Positions 10,793-20,391 are shown, counted from the stretch's first letter. The stretch: DNA of 64,000 nt from JBGVSA01 sp041807905 (GCF_041807905.1 NZ_JBGVSA010000003.1:124001-188000); one strand, 5' to 3'. Translations and numbers: made by a program. Notes: generated by a model not told the origin, from the sequence alone.

Positions 10793-12022
10793 TCAGAAAT
10801 TTTTTTCCAGCCAGGACTTCATACGCTGGAAAACCTGACGCACATTGCGCGTCTCGCGCGCCTGGATACCACGTCGACGCTGTGCCGCGCCTTCGAGAAT
10901 GAGGCCCATCACGTTGGCGTATTGCGGATGGCACACCACGTCGGCGAGCCCGCCCTGATACACCGGAACGCCTACGCGCACCGGCAGATGGAAGACTTCC
11001 TCGCCCAATTCGCAGATGCCGGACAACTGCGCCGACCCCCCCGCGAGGACGAGACCCGACGACAGCAGTTGTTCGTAACCGCTGCGACGCAGCTCGACCT
11101 GCACCAGTTCGAACAGCTCCTGCACACGTGGTTGCACCACGGCGGCAAGGCTCTCGCGCGACAGCTTGCGCGGAGGACGGTCGCCAACGCTGGGGACTTC
11201 GATCATTTCCGCCGGGTCGACCAGCGTCTGCAGCGCCACGCCGTGGCGCAGCTTGATCTCTTCAGCCTCGGCAGTGGGCGTGCGCAACGCCATGGCGATG
11301 TCGTTGGTGATCTGGTCACCCGCGATGGGAATCACCGCCGTGTGGTGGATCGCGCCCTGCGTGAACACGGCCAGGTCGGTCGTGCCGCCGCCCATGTCCA
11401 CGAGGCACACGCCCAGTTCTTTTTCATCTTCGGACAGCGTGGCGAAACTCGAGGCCAGCGGCTGCAGCACGAGGTCGACGACTTCGAGCCCGCAGCGGCG
11501 CACGCACTTCACGAGGTTCTGCGCGGCAGACACCGCTCCGGTGATGATGTGCACCTTCACTTCGAGCTTCACGCCGCTCATGCCGATCGGCTCGCGCACG
11601 CCGTCCTGGCCGTCGATGATGAATTCCTGCGTGAGGATGTGGAGGATCTGCTGGTCGGCGGGAATCGGCATCGCGCGCGCGACTTCGATCACCCGTTCGA
11701 CGTCCAGCGGCGAGACTTCCTTGTCCTTGATCGCCACCATGCCGTTGGAGTTGAAGCTGCGGATGTGGCTGCCCGCGATGCCGGTATAGACATCGCGCAC
11801 CTTGCAGTCGGCCATCAGTTCGACTTCCTGCACTACGCGGGAAATGGCGTCCACGGTGGCCTCGATGTTGACCACCACGCCTTTCTTCAGTCCGCTGGAA
11901 GGCTGCGTGGCGACACCGAGCACTTCGACGCGCCCGTCGGGCTTCATCTCGGCGACCATGGCAGTGATCTTGGACGTACCGATGTCCAGGCCGACGATGA
12001 TGTCCTTGTTGTCCTTGCTCAT
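10793..12022 (-). CDS. ftsA: FtsA, actin-like division protein
   Basis: 409 aa. The phosphate-1 loop IVGLDIGTSKITAMV is at about residues 9-23 and the phosphate-2 region LVDMGGGTTDLAVF is in the second half. The C-terminus (VFQRMKSWLEKNF) is the amphipathic helix that anchors FtsA, and through it FtsZ, to the inner membrane. It starts 3 bp after the ftsQ stop, typical of coupled ftsQ-ftsA translation. Confidence 0.99.
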   Translation of the reverse strand: MSKDNKDIIVGLDIGTSKITAMVAEMKPDGRVEVLGVATQPSSGLKKGVVVNIEATVDAISRVVQEVELMADCKVRDVYTGIAGSHIRSFNSNGMVAIKDKEVSPLDVERVIEVARAMPIPADQQILHILTQEFIIDGQDGVREPIGMSGVKLEVKVHIITGAVSAAQNLVKCVRRCGLEVVDLVLQPLASSFATLSEDEKELGVCLVDMGGGTTDLAVFTQGAIHHTAVIPIAGDQITNDIAMALRTPTAEAEEIKLRHGVALQTLVDPAEMIEVPSVGDRPPRKLSRESLAAVVQPRVQELFELVQVELRRSGYEQLLSSGLVLAGGSAQLSGICELGEEVFHLPVRVGVPVYQGGLADVVCHPQYANVMGLILEGAAQRRRGIQARETRNVRQVFQRMKSWLEKNF

Positions 12023-12025
12023 TGC

Positions 12026-12898
12026 TTACCTTTTTCCTGTTTTTTCGGCGGAGCGCGCCGTCGGTTCCAGCTTGACGGCAAAGCCGCCGGGGTAGCGCAG
12101 ATCCGCCACCAGAATTTTCGTGCCCAAGCGGTTTTCGGCCTGACCATAGATCGCCAGAAAACGATCCAGCCGCGCATCGATGGGCGCTTGCTGCTGGTCG
12201 CGCCCCAGCTCCACCGTCAGCCCGTTATCAAGCTTGAGCTGCCACGCCATGCGGTTGGACAAGGTGAGCGTATCGACACGGCGGCCCAGCGGCTTGAGCT
12301 TGGCGTCGAACTGCCGATCGCGCTCGAGCATCAGGCGGGCGTTCTCGGGCGAACCGGAAAACGTCGGCATGGTCGCGTTACTGGCTGCATCGAACACCTC
12401 ACCGTGGGTGTTGATCAGTTGCACGTCGGAGCTATCCACGCCGCGCCAGTAAGCTGCAGCGACGTGTTCCTCAAGGCTCACTTCCACCGTGGCCGGCCAG
12501 ACGCGGCGCAATTGCGCGTGTCGGACCCAGGGCAATTTTTCAAACGCCTGACGTGCCGCATCGAGGTCGACGGTGAAGAAATTGCCACGCAACGAACTGG
12601 CCGCAGCGTATTCCAACTGGGCGGGAGTCACCTGGCTCAACGGCGAAGTCACCACCACCTGATCCAGTCCGAACCAGGGCGCGCGCATGACGGCCTTGAC
12701 CGCGGCATAACCGAGCGCGACCGACGCCACCAGCATGAGCACATCCGACACCAGGTTCATCAGTTCCGGACGATGCCAGAAGCCCGCCGGCCGTGACTTG
12801 GCCTGACGGGCAGCGCCGCCCGCGCCGCGCGTTGCCGCGGCGGGGGACTTGCCGAACGAAGAGGTCGGATGCGCGTCAGCCAATGCTCGCCATCTCAA
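12026..12898 (-). CDS. ftsQ: FtsQ, divisome membrane protein
   Basis: Up to 290 aa: a cytoplasmic N-terminus, one membrane span (about residues 49-66), a POTRA domain (WFGLDQVVVTSPLSQVTPAQ onward) and a beta domain. FtsQ links FtsB/FtsL to the Z-ring side of the divisome. The start is uncertain: the longest frame opens with TTG at 12898, overlapping ddl by 23 bp. Another TTG is at 12883. The first ATG is at 12760 (MNLVSDVLM, 244 aa) but would leave almost no cytoplasmic tail and lose the WHRPEL segment that aligns with other Burkholderiales FtsQ. I favour an upstream non-ATG start. Confidence 0.9.
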   Translation of the reverse strand: MRWRALADAHPTSSFGKSPAAATRGAGGAARQAKSRPAGFWHRPELMNLVSDVLMLVASVALGYAAVKAVMRAPWFGLDQVVVTSPLSQVTPAQLEYAAASSLRGNFFTVDLDAARQAFEKLPWVRHAQLRRVWPATVEVSLEEHVAAAYWRGVDSSDVQLINTHGEVFDAASNATMPTFSGSPENARLMLERDRQFDAKLKPLGRRVDTLTLSNRMAWQLKLDNGLTVELGRDQQQAPIDARLDRFLAIYGQAENRLGTKILVADLRYPGGFAVKLEPTARSAEKTGKR

Positions 12899-13796
12899 GA
12901 ATGCGTACGCACAACGTCGCGTAATCGATACCCGCCGCGCGTGCGGCGATCGGTACCAGCGAATGGTTGGTCATGCCGGGCGCGGTATTCATTTCGAGGA
13001 AGGCAAAACTGCCATCCTCGCGCAGGATGACGTCAGCGCGCGCCCACCCCTTGCAGCCGAGCACCTTGAACGCGCGCAACGCCGACTCCTGGATGGCCGC
13101 TTCGACATCCGGCGTCACGCCCGCCGGACAGTGATAGCTCACCACGTCGGTGAAGTACTTGTTCTGGTAGTCGTACTTGCCCTCGGGCGCATCGATGCGC
13201 ACCAGCGGCAGGGCTACGTCGCCCAGCACGGCAGCGGTCAATTCGCGGCCGGAAACGAATTCCTCGGCGATCACCAGCGGATCGCACTGGCGCGCGGCTT
13301 CAAAGGCTGGCGCGAACTCGGCCGGCGTATTCACCTTGGCCACGCCGATCGACGAGCCTTCGCGCGCGGGCTTGATAATGAGCGGCAGGCCCAGTTCGTC
13401 GATCACATCCGACGGACTCACGTTGGGCGTCAGCAGGCGATAACGCGGCGTGGGCACGCCTGCCGCCTGCCACACCAGCTTGGTACGCCACTTGTCCATC
13501 GACAGCGCGGAGGCCATCACGCCGCTACCGGTGTAGGGTACTCCGAGCGCTTCGAGCGCCCCCTGAATGGTGCCGTCTTCGCCAAAGCGGCCATGCAGCG
13601 CGATGAAGGCGCGTCCGAATCCGCGCGCCTTGAGTTCCCACACCGGGATCTCGGCCGGATCGAACGCATGCGCGTCAACACCTGCCGAGCGCAGGGCTTC
13701 GAGCACGCCATGTCCCGAAATGAGCGAGATCTCGCGCTCGGCGGAGTTCCCCCCCATCAACACCGCGACCTTGCCGAAGTTCTGAGTATCAGTCAT
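12876..13796 (-). CDS. ddl: D-alanine--D-alanine ligase (DdlB type)
   Basis: 306 aa from the ATG at 13796 (MTDTQNFGKVAVLMGGNSAE); a GTG at 13808 would add four residues. It is an ATP-grasp fold enzyme making D-Ala-D-Ala for the murein precursor. Family blocks are GGNSAEREISL near the N-terminus, LHGRFGEDGTIQGALE, the ATP-binding KPAREGSSIGVAKV, and the C-terminal FLEMNTAPGMTNHSLVP with the metal-binding Glu/Asn. It lies between murC and ftsQ, its normal dcw position, and overlaps the likely ftsQ start. Confidence 0.97.
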   Translation of the reverse strand: MTDTQNFGKVAVLMGGNSAEREISLISGHGVLEALRSAGVDAHAFDPAEIPVWELKARGFGRAFIALHGRFGEDGTIQGALEALGVPYTGSGVMASALSMDKWRTKLVWQAAGVPTPRYRLLTPNVSPSDVIDELGLPLIIKPAREGSSIGVAKVNTPAEFAPAFEAARQCDPLVIAEEFVSGRELTAAVLGDVALPLVRIDAPEGKYDYQNKYFTDVVSYHCPAGVTPDVEAAIQESALRAFKVLGCKGWARADVILREDGSFAFLEMNTAPGMTNHSLVPIAARAAGIDYATLCVRILEMASIG

Positions 13797-13831
13797 TGAA
13801 TCTGCCACTTCTCTCTGTCTGCCCGCGCGCC

Positions 13832-15223
13832 TTACGAAGGCGTCGCCAGCTTGCCGGGAACGGCACCGATCGAGCCCGCTCCCATCGTCAGAACCACGTC
13901 GCCGTCCTGCGCCACTTCGAGGATGCGCGCCGGCATGTCGGCGATCTCCTCGACGAACACCGGCTCCACCTTGCCCGCCACGCGCAGCGCGCGCGACAGC
14001 GCACGACCATCGGCCGCCACCAGCGGGGCCTCGCCCGCGGCGTAGACGTCGGCGAGCAACAGCGCATCCACCGTGCCCAACACGCGGACGAAGTCTTCAA
14101 AACAATCGCGCGTGCGCGTGTAGCGATGCGGCTGGAACGCAAGCACCAGGCGACGCCCCGGGAAAGCGCCACGTGCGGCGGCCAGCGTGGCGGCCATTTC
14201 GACCGGGTGATGACCGTAGTCATCGACAAGCGTGAACGCACCGCCCTGCGGCAGAGCGACTTCGCCATAGCGCTGGAAGCGGCGGCCGACACCGTTGAAC
14301 TCGGCCAAGGCGCGCAGGATCGCCGCATCATCGATGCCCAACTCGGTGGCGACCGAAATTGCAGCAAGCGCATTGAGCACGTTGTGCATGCCCGGCAGAT
14401 TGAGCACCACGCGCATGCGCGCTTCTTCACCATTGCGACGCACGCAATCGAAGTGCATCTGCGCGCCGACCGCCTCGATGTTCTCGGCGCGCACCTGCGC
14501 ATCGTCGGACAGGCCGTAGCGCACGATCTGTTTCGACACGAAAGGCATGATTTCGCGCACGTGCGGATCATCCGCGCACAGCACCGCCACGCCGTAGAAA
14601 GGCAGGCGATGTAGGAAATCGACGAAGGCCTGACGTAGCCGCGCGAAGTCGTGGCCATAGGTTTCCATGTGATCGGCGTCGATGTTGGTGACGACCGAGA
14701 TCACGGGATTCAGAAACAGGAACGACGCGTCCGACTCGTCGGCTTCGGCGACGAGAAAGTCCCCGCTGCCCAGCTTGGCGTTGGCGCCGGCGGAATTCAG
14801 CCGCCCCCCGATCACGAAGGTCGGATCGAGGCGGCCTTCGGCCAGGATGCTGGCGACGAGGCTGGTAGTGGTGGTCTTGCCATGCGTACCGGCAATGGCG
14901 ATGCCCTGCTTCAGGCGCATCAGTTCGGCCAGCATCTGGGCGCGCGGCACCACTGGAATCTGGCGCGCGCGCGCCTGCAGGACTTCCGGGTTGTCACCGC
15001 GCACGGCGGTGGACGTCACGATGGCGTCAGCCTCGGCAACGTTCTCGGCCGCGTGGCCGATCATCACGTGCACGCCCTTCGACCGCAGACGACGCGTCGT
15101 GGCGCTTTCGGTCAGGTCAGAACCACTGACCTTGAAACCCAGGTTGGCAAGCACCTCGGCGATGCCGCTCATGCCTGAGCCGCCGACGCCGACGAAGTGA
15201 ATGTGTTTGACCTTGTGTTTCAT
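13832..15223 (-). CDS. murC: MurC, UDP-N-acetylmuramate--L-alanine ligase
   Basis: 463 aa. The N-terminal Rossmann domain begins with IHFVGVGGSGMSGIAEVL (UDP binding), the central P-loop is GTHGKTTTTS, and the Mur ligase C-terminal domain carries DDYGHHP and FQPHRYTRT. It adds the first peptide residue to UDP-MurNAc in the cytoplasm. The ATG at 15223 follows a strong ribosome site (GGGAGGTG). An unusual 247-bp gap separates it from the upstream murG stop, where most relatives have none or little. Confidence 0.99.
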   Translation of the reverse strand: MKHKVKHIHFVGVGGSGMSGIAEVLANLGFKVSGSDLTESATTRRLRSKGVHVMIGHAAENVAEADAIVTSTAVRGDNPEVLQARARQIPVVPRAQMLAELMRLKQGIAIAGTHGKTTTTSLVASILAEGRLDPTFVIGGRLNSAGANAKLGSGDFLVAEADESDASFLFLNPVISVVTNIDADHMETYGHDFARLRQAFVDFLHRLPFYGVAVLCADDPHVREIMPFVSKQIVRYGLSDDAQVRAENIEAVGAQMHFDCVRRNGEEARMRVVLNLPGMHNVLNALAAISVATELGIDDAAILRALAEFNGVGRRFQRYGEVALPQGGAFTLVDDYGHHPVEMAATLAAARGAFPGRRLVLAFQPHRYTRTRDCFEDFVRVLGTVDALLLADVYAAGEAPLVAADGRALSRALRVAGKVEPVFVEEIADMPARILEVAQDGDVVLTMGAGSIGAVPGKLATPS

Positions 15224-15470
15224 GCACGCACCTCCCGAACGATCGGTGCTGCGTGCATGGCGAAGACGGAAAAAACGGCAGAAATACTCATGAAGCTATG
15301 CGAACCTCCGGACAAGCCCGCACAAGCATGCGAGCGGCGCGGAGTGTTGCAGAAATCGCGCTTCACTTCATGTCTTGACGGCCGCGCGGGAATGCTCTCC
15401 CCCGCGCCAGCATTGGCATTGGCCATTTGGACCTTTTTGCTGCAATTGATCGAAGACAAGCGGACCAGGC

Positions 15471-16532
15471 TCATGTGCGCACCAATCCTTGGCAGACATC
15501 GGCCACGGCGGCGGCCGCATCGGGCCGCGCCAGCGCCCGGGCAGCTTCAGCCATCGCCAGAAGGCGGCCGCGATCCAGCCCTGCCAGCAAGGCGGCCAGC
15601 CCTTCGGCCGTGAGTTGCGACTGCGGCACCAATTCGGCCGCGCCATGCCTGGACAAAAATTGGGCGTTACCGGTCTGGTGGTCATCCACCGCATGTGGAA
15701 ACGGTACTAGGACGCTTGCCACGCCAGCGGCGGCCAGTTCTGCCACGGTCAATGCGCCAGCGCGGCAGATGACCAGATCCGCCCAACCGTAGCGGGCCGC
15801 CATGTCGTCAATGAAGGGCAACAGTTCGCCTTCCACGCCGGCTTCGGCGTAGGCGGTGCGTAACGCGTCGATCTGTTTTGCGCCTGATTGGTGTGCGATC
15901 ACCGGGCGGCGATCCGTCGGAATCAAAGCCAGCGCCTTGGGCACGGTGGTGTTGAGCGCCTGGGCGCCGAGCGAGCCGCCCACGACCAGCACGCGCAGTG
16001 GGCCCTGACGGTCGGCAAAGCGTTCGGCCGGCGCAGGCATTGCGGCGATATCGGCGCGCACCGGATTGCCGAGCCACTGCCCGCGCTTGATCACGTCGGG
16101 GAAGCCGCTCACGACACGGTCGGCCACGGCCGCGAGCACGCGGTTGGCCAGACCTGCCACGGAATTCTGTTCATGCACCACCAGCGGGCGCCCCAGGAGT
16201 GCGGCCATCATGCCGCCGGGAAAAGTGACGTAACCGCCCATGCCCAGCACCACGTCGGGGCGCACGCGGCGAATGGCGGCGAGCGCCTGCCAGAAACCGC
16301 GCAGCAGATTGACCGGCAACATCAGCGCGCGCATGAGTCCCTTGCCACGCAGCGCGCCGAAGCGGATCCATGCCAGTTCGTAGCCTTTCGTCGGAACGAT
16401 GCGTCCCTCCATGCCATCGGCATTGCCCATCCAGGCCACCGACCAGCCGCGTTCGCGCAACGCGTCGGCCACGGCGATGCCGGGATAGATGTGCCCCCCC
16501 GTGCCGCCCGCCATGACGAGGATCTTCGGCAT
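15471..16532 (-). CDS. murG: MurG, undecaprenyl-PP-MurNAc-pentapeptide GlcNAc transferase
   Basis: 353 aa, GT28 family. The glycine-rich loop GGTGGHIYPGIAVADALRE is near the N-terminus; a second loop, VVGGSLGAQALN, starts the C-terminal domain; and the UDP-GlcNAc site HQSGAKQ and CRAGALTVAELAAAG follow. It makes lipid II from lipid I at the cytoplasmic face. It lies 37 bp downstream of ftsW. The start ATG (16532) opens directly with the core MPKILVMAGG. Confidence 0.99.
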   Translation of the reverse strand: MPKILVMAGGTGGHIYPGIAVADALRERGWSVAWMGNADGMEGRIVPTKGYELAWIRFGALRGKGLMRALMLPVNLLRGFWQALAAIRRVRPDVVLGMGGYVTFPGGMMAALLGRPLVVHEQNSVAGLANRVLAAVADRVVSGFPDVIKRGQWLGNPVRADIAAMPAPAERFADRQGPLRVLVVGGSLGAQALNTTVPKALALIPTDRRPVIAHQSGAKQIDALRTAYAEAGVEGELLPFIDDMAARYGWADLVICRAGALTVAELAAAGVASVLVPFPHAVDDHQTGNAQFLSRHGAAELVPQSQLTAEGLAALLAGLDRGRLLAMAEAARALARPDAAAAVADVCQGLVRT

Positions 16533-16569
16533 CAGCGATGCTCCCCCGCGCTCACCGTGATGACGCTGC

Positions 16570-17799
16570 TCATGCCACGCCTCTCATGACCTGACGATTC
16601 TCCCAGTCAATGCGCAGCAGGATGCCGACCGCCAGACAGTTGGCGACGATGCCCGAACCGCCGAAGCTCATCAGCGGCAGGGTCAGGCCCTTGGTCGGCA
16701 GCAGGCCCATGTTGACGCCCATGTTGATGAACGACTGCACGCCCAGCCACAGCCCGATTCCTTGCGCAACGAGGCCGGAGTAATAGCGATCCATTACCAG
16801 TGCGCGGCGGCCGATGGCGAAGGCACGCTGCACGATGATGGCAAACAGCGCGATGACGACCATCACGCCGATGAAACCGAGTTCCTCGGCGATCACCGCG
16901 AGCAAGAAGTCAGTGTGCGCTTCAGGCAAATAGAAGAGCTTTTCAACGCTGGCCCCGAGTCCGACGCCAAACCACTCGCCGCGACCGAAGGCGATCAGCG
17001 CGTGCGACAGTTGGTAGCCGCTGCCGTAGGCGTCATTCCAGGGGTCGATGAAGTTGAACAGACGCTCGCGACGATACGGCGACAACCACACCAGCAGCGC
17101 AAAACCGATTGCCGCGACGACCGTGAGCAGCGCAAAGATGCGCGCGTTCAGCCCGCCCAGGAACAGGATGCCGAAAGCGATCGAACAGACCACCACGAAC
17201 GCGCCGAAGTCCGGCTCGCGCAGCAACAGGAAGCCCACACCGAGAATCACCATCGCCATCGGCAGGAATGCGCGCTTGAAGCTCGACATGTGATGCAGCT
17301 TTCGCACCGTGTAGTCGGCCGCGTACATCGCCACCAGCAGCTTCATGAACTCCGACGGCTGAAGGTTGATCAACCCAAGCGGAATCCAGCGCCGTGAGCC
17401 GTTGACCTCCCGCCCGATGTGCGGGATCAGCACGGCAATCAGCAGCACCACGCCACCCATGAACAGGTACGGCGAAATCTGTTGCCAGATGCGCATCGGG
17501 ACCTGGAAGGCCATCATCGCAGCGACCAGCCCGACCGCCAGGAACACGGCGTGTCGCATCAGGAAGAACGTCGATTGGTGGCCCGAAACGCGATTGCCTT
17601 CGGCGTAGGCGATCGACGATGAGTACACCATCACCAGGCCGAAGAACAGCAGGCCGAGCGCCGACCAGAGCAACAGCGGATCGAGTTCGCGCGGCTGCGC
17701 GACGCTGCCGCCGAGGCGACCGACCGCCGTGGCGCGCGGGCTGAAACCGCCGGAGTCCTGACGAGCGAACCAGCCGGATAGAGCGGAGACGACTTTCAT
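16570..17799 (-). CDS. ftsW: FtsW, SEDS-family septal peptidoglycan polymerase
   Basis: 409 aa from the ATG at 17799, which overlaps the murD stop (ATGA), so the longer upstream frame is disregarded. About ten membrane spans. Family motifs visible: RRWIPLGLINLQPSEFMKL and the C-terminal KGLTLPLMSFGGSGIVANC. With FtsI it polymerises lipid II into septal glycan. The cytoplasmic N-terminus of about 45 residues precedes the first span. Confidence 0.98.
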   Translation of the reverse strand: MKVVSALSGWFARQDSGGFSPRATAVGRLGGSVAQPRELDPLLLWSALGLLFFGLVMVYSSSIAYAEGNRVSGHQSTFFLMRHAVFLAVGLVAAMMAFQVPMRIWQQISPYLFMGGVVLLIAVLIPHIGREVNGSRRWIPLGLINLQPSEFMKLLVAMYAADYTVRKLHHMSSFKRAFLPMAMVILGVGFLLLREPDFGAFVVVCSIAFGILFLGGLNARIFALLTVVAAIGFALLVWLSPYRRERLFNFIDPWNDAYGSGYQLSHALIAFGRGEWFGVGLGASVEKLFYLPEAHTDFLLAVIAEELGFIGVMVVIALFAIIVQRAFAIGRRALVMDRYYSGLVAQGIGLWLGVQSFINMGVNMGLLPTKGLTLPLMSFGGSGIVANCLAVGILLRIDWENRQVMRGVA

Positions 17800-19187
17800 A
17801 CCGGAGTCACCTCGGGCAGTTGGCGCACGGCGTCGATGAAGACCTGGGCGCGATGGGCATAGTTCTTGAACATATCGAGACTGGCGCATGCCGGCGACAG
17901 CACCAGCGCATCGCCGGCGAGCGCCAATCGATTGGCTTCGAGTACAGCGGTTTCGAGCGTATCGGCATGGATCAGCGGGATACCGCTGTCGGCGACCTCA
18001 TTGGCAAAGCGGCGGGCGTCGCGACCGATCAGCACGGCGGCGCGCACGTGAGCGCGCAGTACCGGGGACAGCGGTCGGAAATCCTGCCCCTTGCCATCGC
18101 CGCCCGCGATCAGCACCACGGTGCGGCCCAGCCCTTGCAGCGCCGCGATGGTGGCGCCCACGTTGGTGCCCTTGGAGTCGTCGTAGTAGTCGACGCCATC
18201 GGCCCGGCACGCAACGCGTTCGACACGATGCGGCAAGCCACGGAAGCGGCGCAGCGCTTCGAGCATGCGCTCCATGTCACCGCCGACGGCTTCGCACAAG
18301 GCGAGCGCGGCCAGCGCGTTGGAGACGTTGTGGGCTCCCGCGAGCTGAAGCTCGTCGGCAGCCACGAGCGCGATCGTGCCGCGCGCCAGCCAGCGGCGGC
18401 CGTCACGTTCCGCAACCCCCCAATCGGCGTCGGCTACCGGGGCGTCGAGTCCGAAGGTGACCTGCTTTCTACCCGCGCGAGCCATGCCGATCGAAAAAGC
18501 GTCGTCGCGGTTGAGTACCTGGACGCCCTGTCCGTCGAAGACGCGCGCCTTCATTGCCGCGTAGTCGGCCATCGTGCCGTGACGATCGAGGTGATCGTCG
18601 GTCACATTGAGCACAGTGGCTGCATCGGCGTACAGACTCTGAGTGGTTTCCATCTGGAAGCTGGAGAGCTCCAACACCCACGCATCAGCGGCGTCGTTCT
18701 CATCCACGCGACGCATCAATTCAGTCAGCGCCGACGGCGAAATGTTGCCGGCGATGGCGGTGTTCCATCCGCAGGCGCGGCATAGCTCTCCCGCCAGTGT
18801 GGTCGTCGTGGTCTTGCCGTTGGTGCCGGTGATGGCGATCACGCGTGCGCGGCTACGCAGATCGAGCGCCACCAGTGCATGCGCGAAGAGTTCGATCTCA
18901 CCCGTCACGGCGATGCCGCGTGCACGTGCCGTCTGCAATAGCGGCGCGTCGATCGACAGGCCCGGACTGATGGCCACGAGCCCGATGTCGTCGAGCAAGG
19001 CATCCGTAAATGCGCCAGTGACGATCTCGGCTCCCGGCACATCGCGGCGCAACTCGTCCAGCCCCGGCGGCTGTGTGCGCGAATCAGCCACGCGCAGACG
19101 GGCACCGCTGCGCGCCAGCCAGCGTGCCATGGCGATGCCGGACTCACCCAGTCCGAGTACGAGAATGTGCTGATCGAGATACGACAT
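17796..19187 (-). CDS. murD: MurD, UDP-MurNAc-L-alanine--D-glutamate ligase
   Basis: 463 aa. The N-terminal HILVLGLGESGIAMARWLA is the UDP-binding loop, the central P-loop is GTNGKTTTTTLAGEL, and DDSKGTNVGATIAAL and VLLSPACASLD-type sequence (here LVLSPACASLDMF) mark the C-terminal domain. It adds D-Glu to the murein precursor. It overlaps ftsW by 4 bp. A perfect 12-bp dyad lies in the 58-bp gap between mraY and murD. Confidence 0.98.
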   Translation of the reverse strand: MSYLDQHILVLGLGESGIAMARWLARSGARLRVADSRTQPPGLDELRRDVPGAEIVTGAFTDALLDDIGLVAISPGLSIDAPLLQTARARGIAVTGEIELFAHALVALDLRSRARVIAITGTNGKTTTTTLAGELCRACGWNTAIAGNISPSALTELMRRVDENDAADAWVLELSSFQMETTQSLYADAATVLNVTDDHLDRHGTMADYAAMKARVFDGQGVQVLNRDDAFSIGMARAGRKQVTFGLDAPVADADWGVAERDGRRWLARGTIALVAADELQLAGAHNVSNALAALALCEAVGGDMERMLEALRRFRGLPHRVERVACRADGVDYYDDSKGTNVGATIAALQGLGRTVVLIAGGDGKGQDFRPLSPVLRAHVRAAVLIGRDARRFANEVADSGIPLIHADTLETAVLEANRLALAGDALVLSPACASLDMFKNYAHRAQVFIDAVRQLPEVTPV

Positions 19188-19209
19188 TGTCCTGACAGTA
19201 CGTGCTAAA

Positions 19210-19235
19210 CGGCGGACTAGGTTCCTAGTCCGCCG
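19210..19235. repeat. Perfect 26-bp dyad between mraY and murD
   Basis: CGGCGGACTAGG (19210-19221), TT, CCTAGTCCGCCG (19224-19235). All 12 bp of each arm match. It lies 10 bases after the mraY stop and about 22 bases before the murD ATG. In the sense of transcription it is followed only by TTTAG, so it would be a weak terminator, or an RNA-processing or stability stem. Confidence 0.8.
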
Positions 19236-19245
19236 CTCTTTTGTT

Positions 19246-20334
19246 TCATCTGATCTTGAGGGAGGAGAGTCCGAACAACACCAGCATCAAGGTGATGATC
19301 CAGAATCGGACCACCACCTGCGTCTCTTTCCACCCGCCTAATTCGTAGTGGTGGTGCAATGGCGCCATCCGGAAGATGCGCTTGCCTCCGCTCCACTTGA
19401 AATACGACACCTGCAGCATCACCGACAGGGTTTCGGCCACGAACAGGCCGCCCATGATGAAGAGCACGATTTCCTGGCGCACGATCACGGCCACCGTGCC
19501 CATCGCGGCGCCCAGCGCCAGCGCGCCCACGTCCCCCATGAACACTTCCGCCGGATAGGCGTTGAACCACAGGAAGCCCAGCCCGGCCCCGGCGATCGCA
19601 CCGCAGAAAACGGCCAGCTCCCCGGCTCCGGCGATGTACGGCAGCCCCAGGTATTTGGAGAAACCCGCGTGGCCCGCAACGTAGGCGAAGATCGCCAGCG
19701 CCGCCGAAACCATGACGGTCGGCATGATCGCCAGACCGTCGAGACCGTCGGTCAGGTTGACCGCGTGACTCGTGCCGTTGATGACGAAGTAGCTCATCGC
19801 AACGAAGCCGACCACACCCAACGGCAATGCCACGGTCTTGAAGAAGGGAACGATGAGTTCGGTCTGCGCCGGTTCGTTGGCCATCAGCGCCAGATAGAGC
19901 GCCGCGGCGCCGGCGATCGCCGAAGTCCAGAAGTACTTCCAGCGGCTGGCCAGCCCCTTCGGATCGCGATGCACGACCTTGCGCCAGTCATCGACCCAGC
20001 CGACCGCGCCAAAACCCAGGGTCACGAACAGAACGACCCACACGTAGCGATTCTTGAGATCTCCCCACAGCAACATCGTGACGGCAATGGCGATGAGGAT
20101 CAGCGCGCCGCCCATGGTCGGTGTGCCGGCCTTGACGAGGTGCGTCTGCGGGCCGTCGTCGCGCACGGCCTGACCGATTTTCTTGGTCGTCAGCCAGCGG
20201 ATCAGACTTGGACCGAAGATGAAGGAGATCACCAACGCCGTGAGCGCAGCCAGCATGGTGCGCAGCGTGATGTAGCCGAAGACGTTGAAACCGCGAATGT
20301 CTTCGCCGAGCCAGAGAGCAAGTTCAAGCAGCAT
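19246..20334 (-). CDS. mraY: MraY, phospho-MurNAc-pentapeptide translocase
   Basis: 362 aa with about ten membrane spans. Catalytic blocks are visible: GWVDDWRKV (the Asp pair), NLTDGLDGLAIMP, and the HHHYE loop within FRMAPLHHHYELGGW. It makes lipid I from UDP-MurNAc-pentapeptide and undecaprenyl phosphate. It lies after murF with a 57-bp gap. Confidence 0.99.
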   Translation of the reverse strand: MLLELALWLGEDIRGFNVFGYITLRTMLAALTALVISFIFGPSLIRWLTTKKIGQAVRDDGPQTHLVKAGTPTMGGALILIAIAVTMLLWGDLKNRYVWVVLFVTLGFGAVGWVDDWRKVVHRDPKGLASRWKYFWTSAIAGAAALYLALMANEPAQTELIVPFFKTVALPLGVVGFVAMSYFVINGTSHAVNLTDGLDGLAIMPTVMVSAALAIFAYVAGHAGFSKYLGLPYIAGAGELAVFCGAIAGAGLGFLWFNAYPAEVFMGDVGALALGAAMGTVAVIVRQEIVLFIMGGLFVAETLSVMLQVSYFKWSGGKRIFRMAPLHHHYELGGWKETQVVVRFWIITLMLVLFGLSSLKIR

Positions 20335-20391
20335 GATGAGTCAGAGTGAATCGAGGGGACATTGCACGACCGGCGAAATGCGAAGGCGTGC

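Noticed and set aside
10757..12796. 679-codon plus-strand frame opposite ftsA and ftsQ
   Set aside because: Shadow of two secure genes; composition rich in His/Arg/Gln typical of antisense frames.
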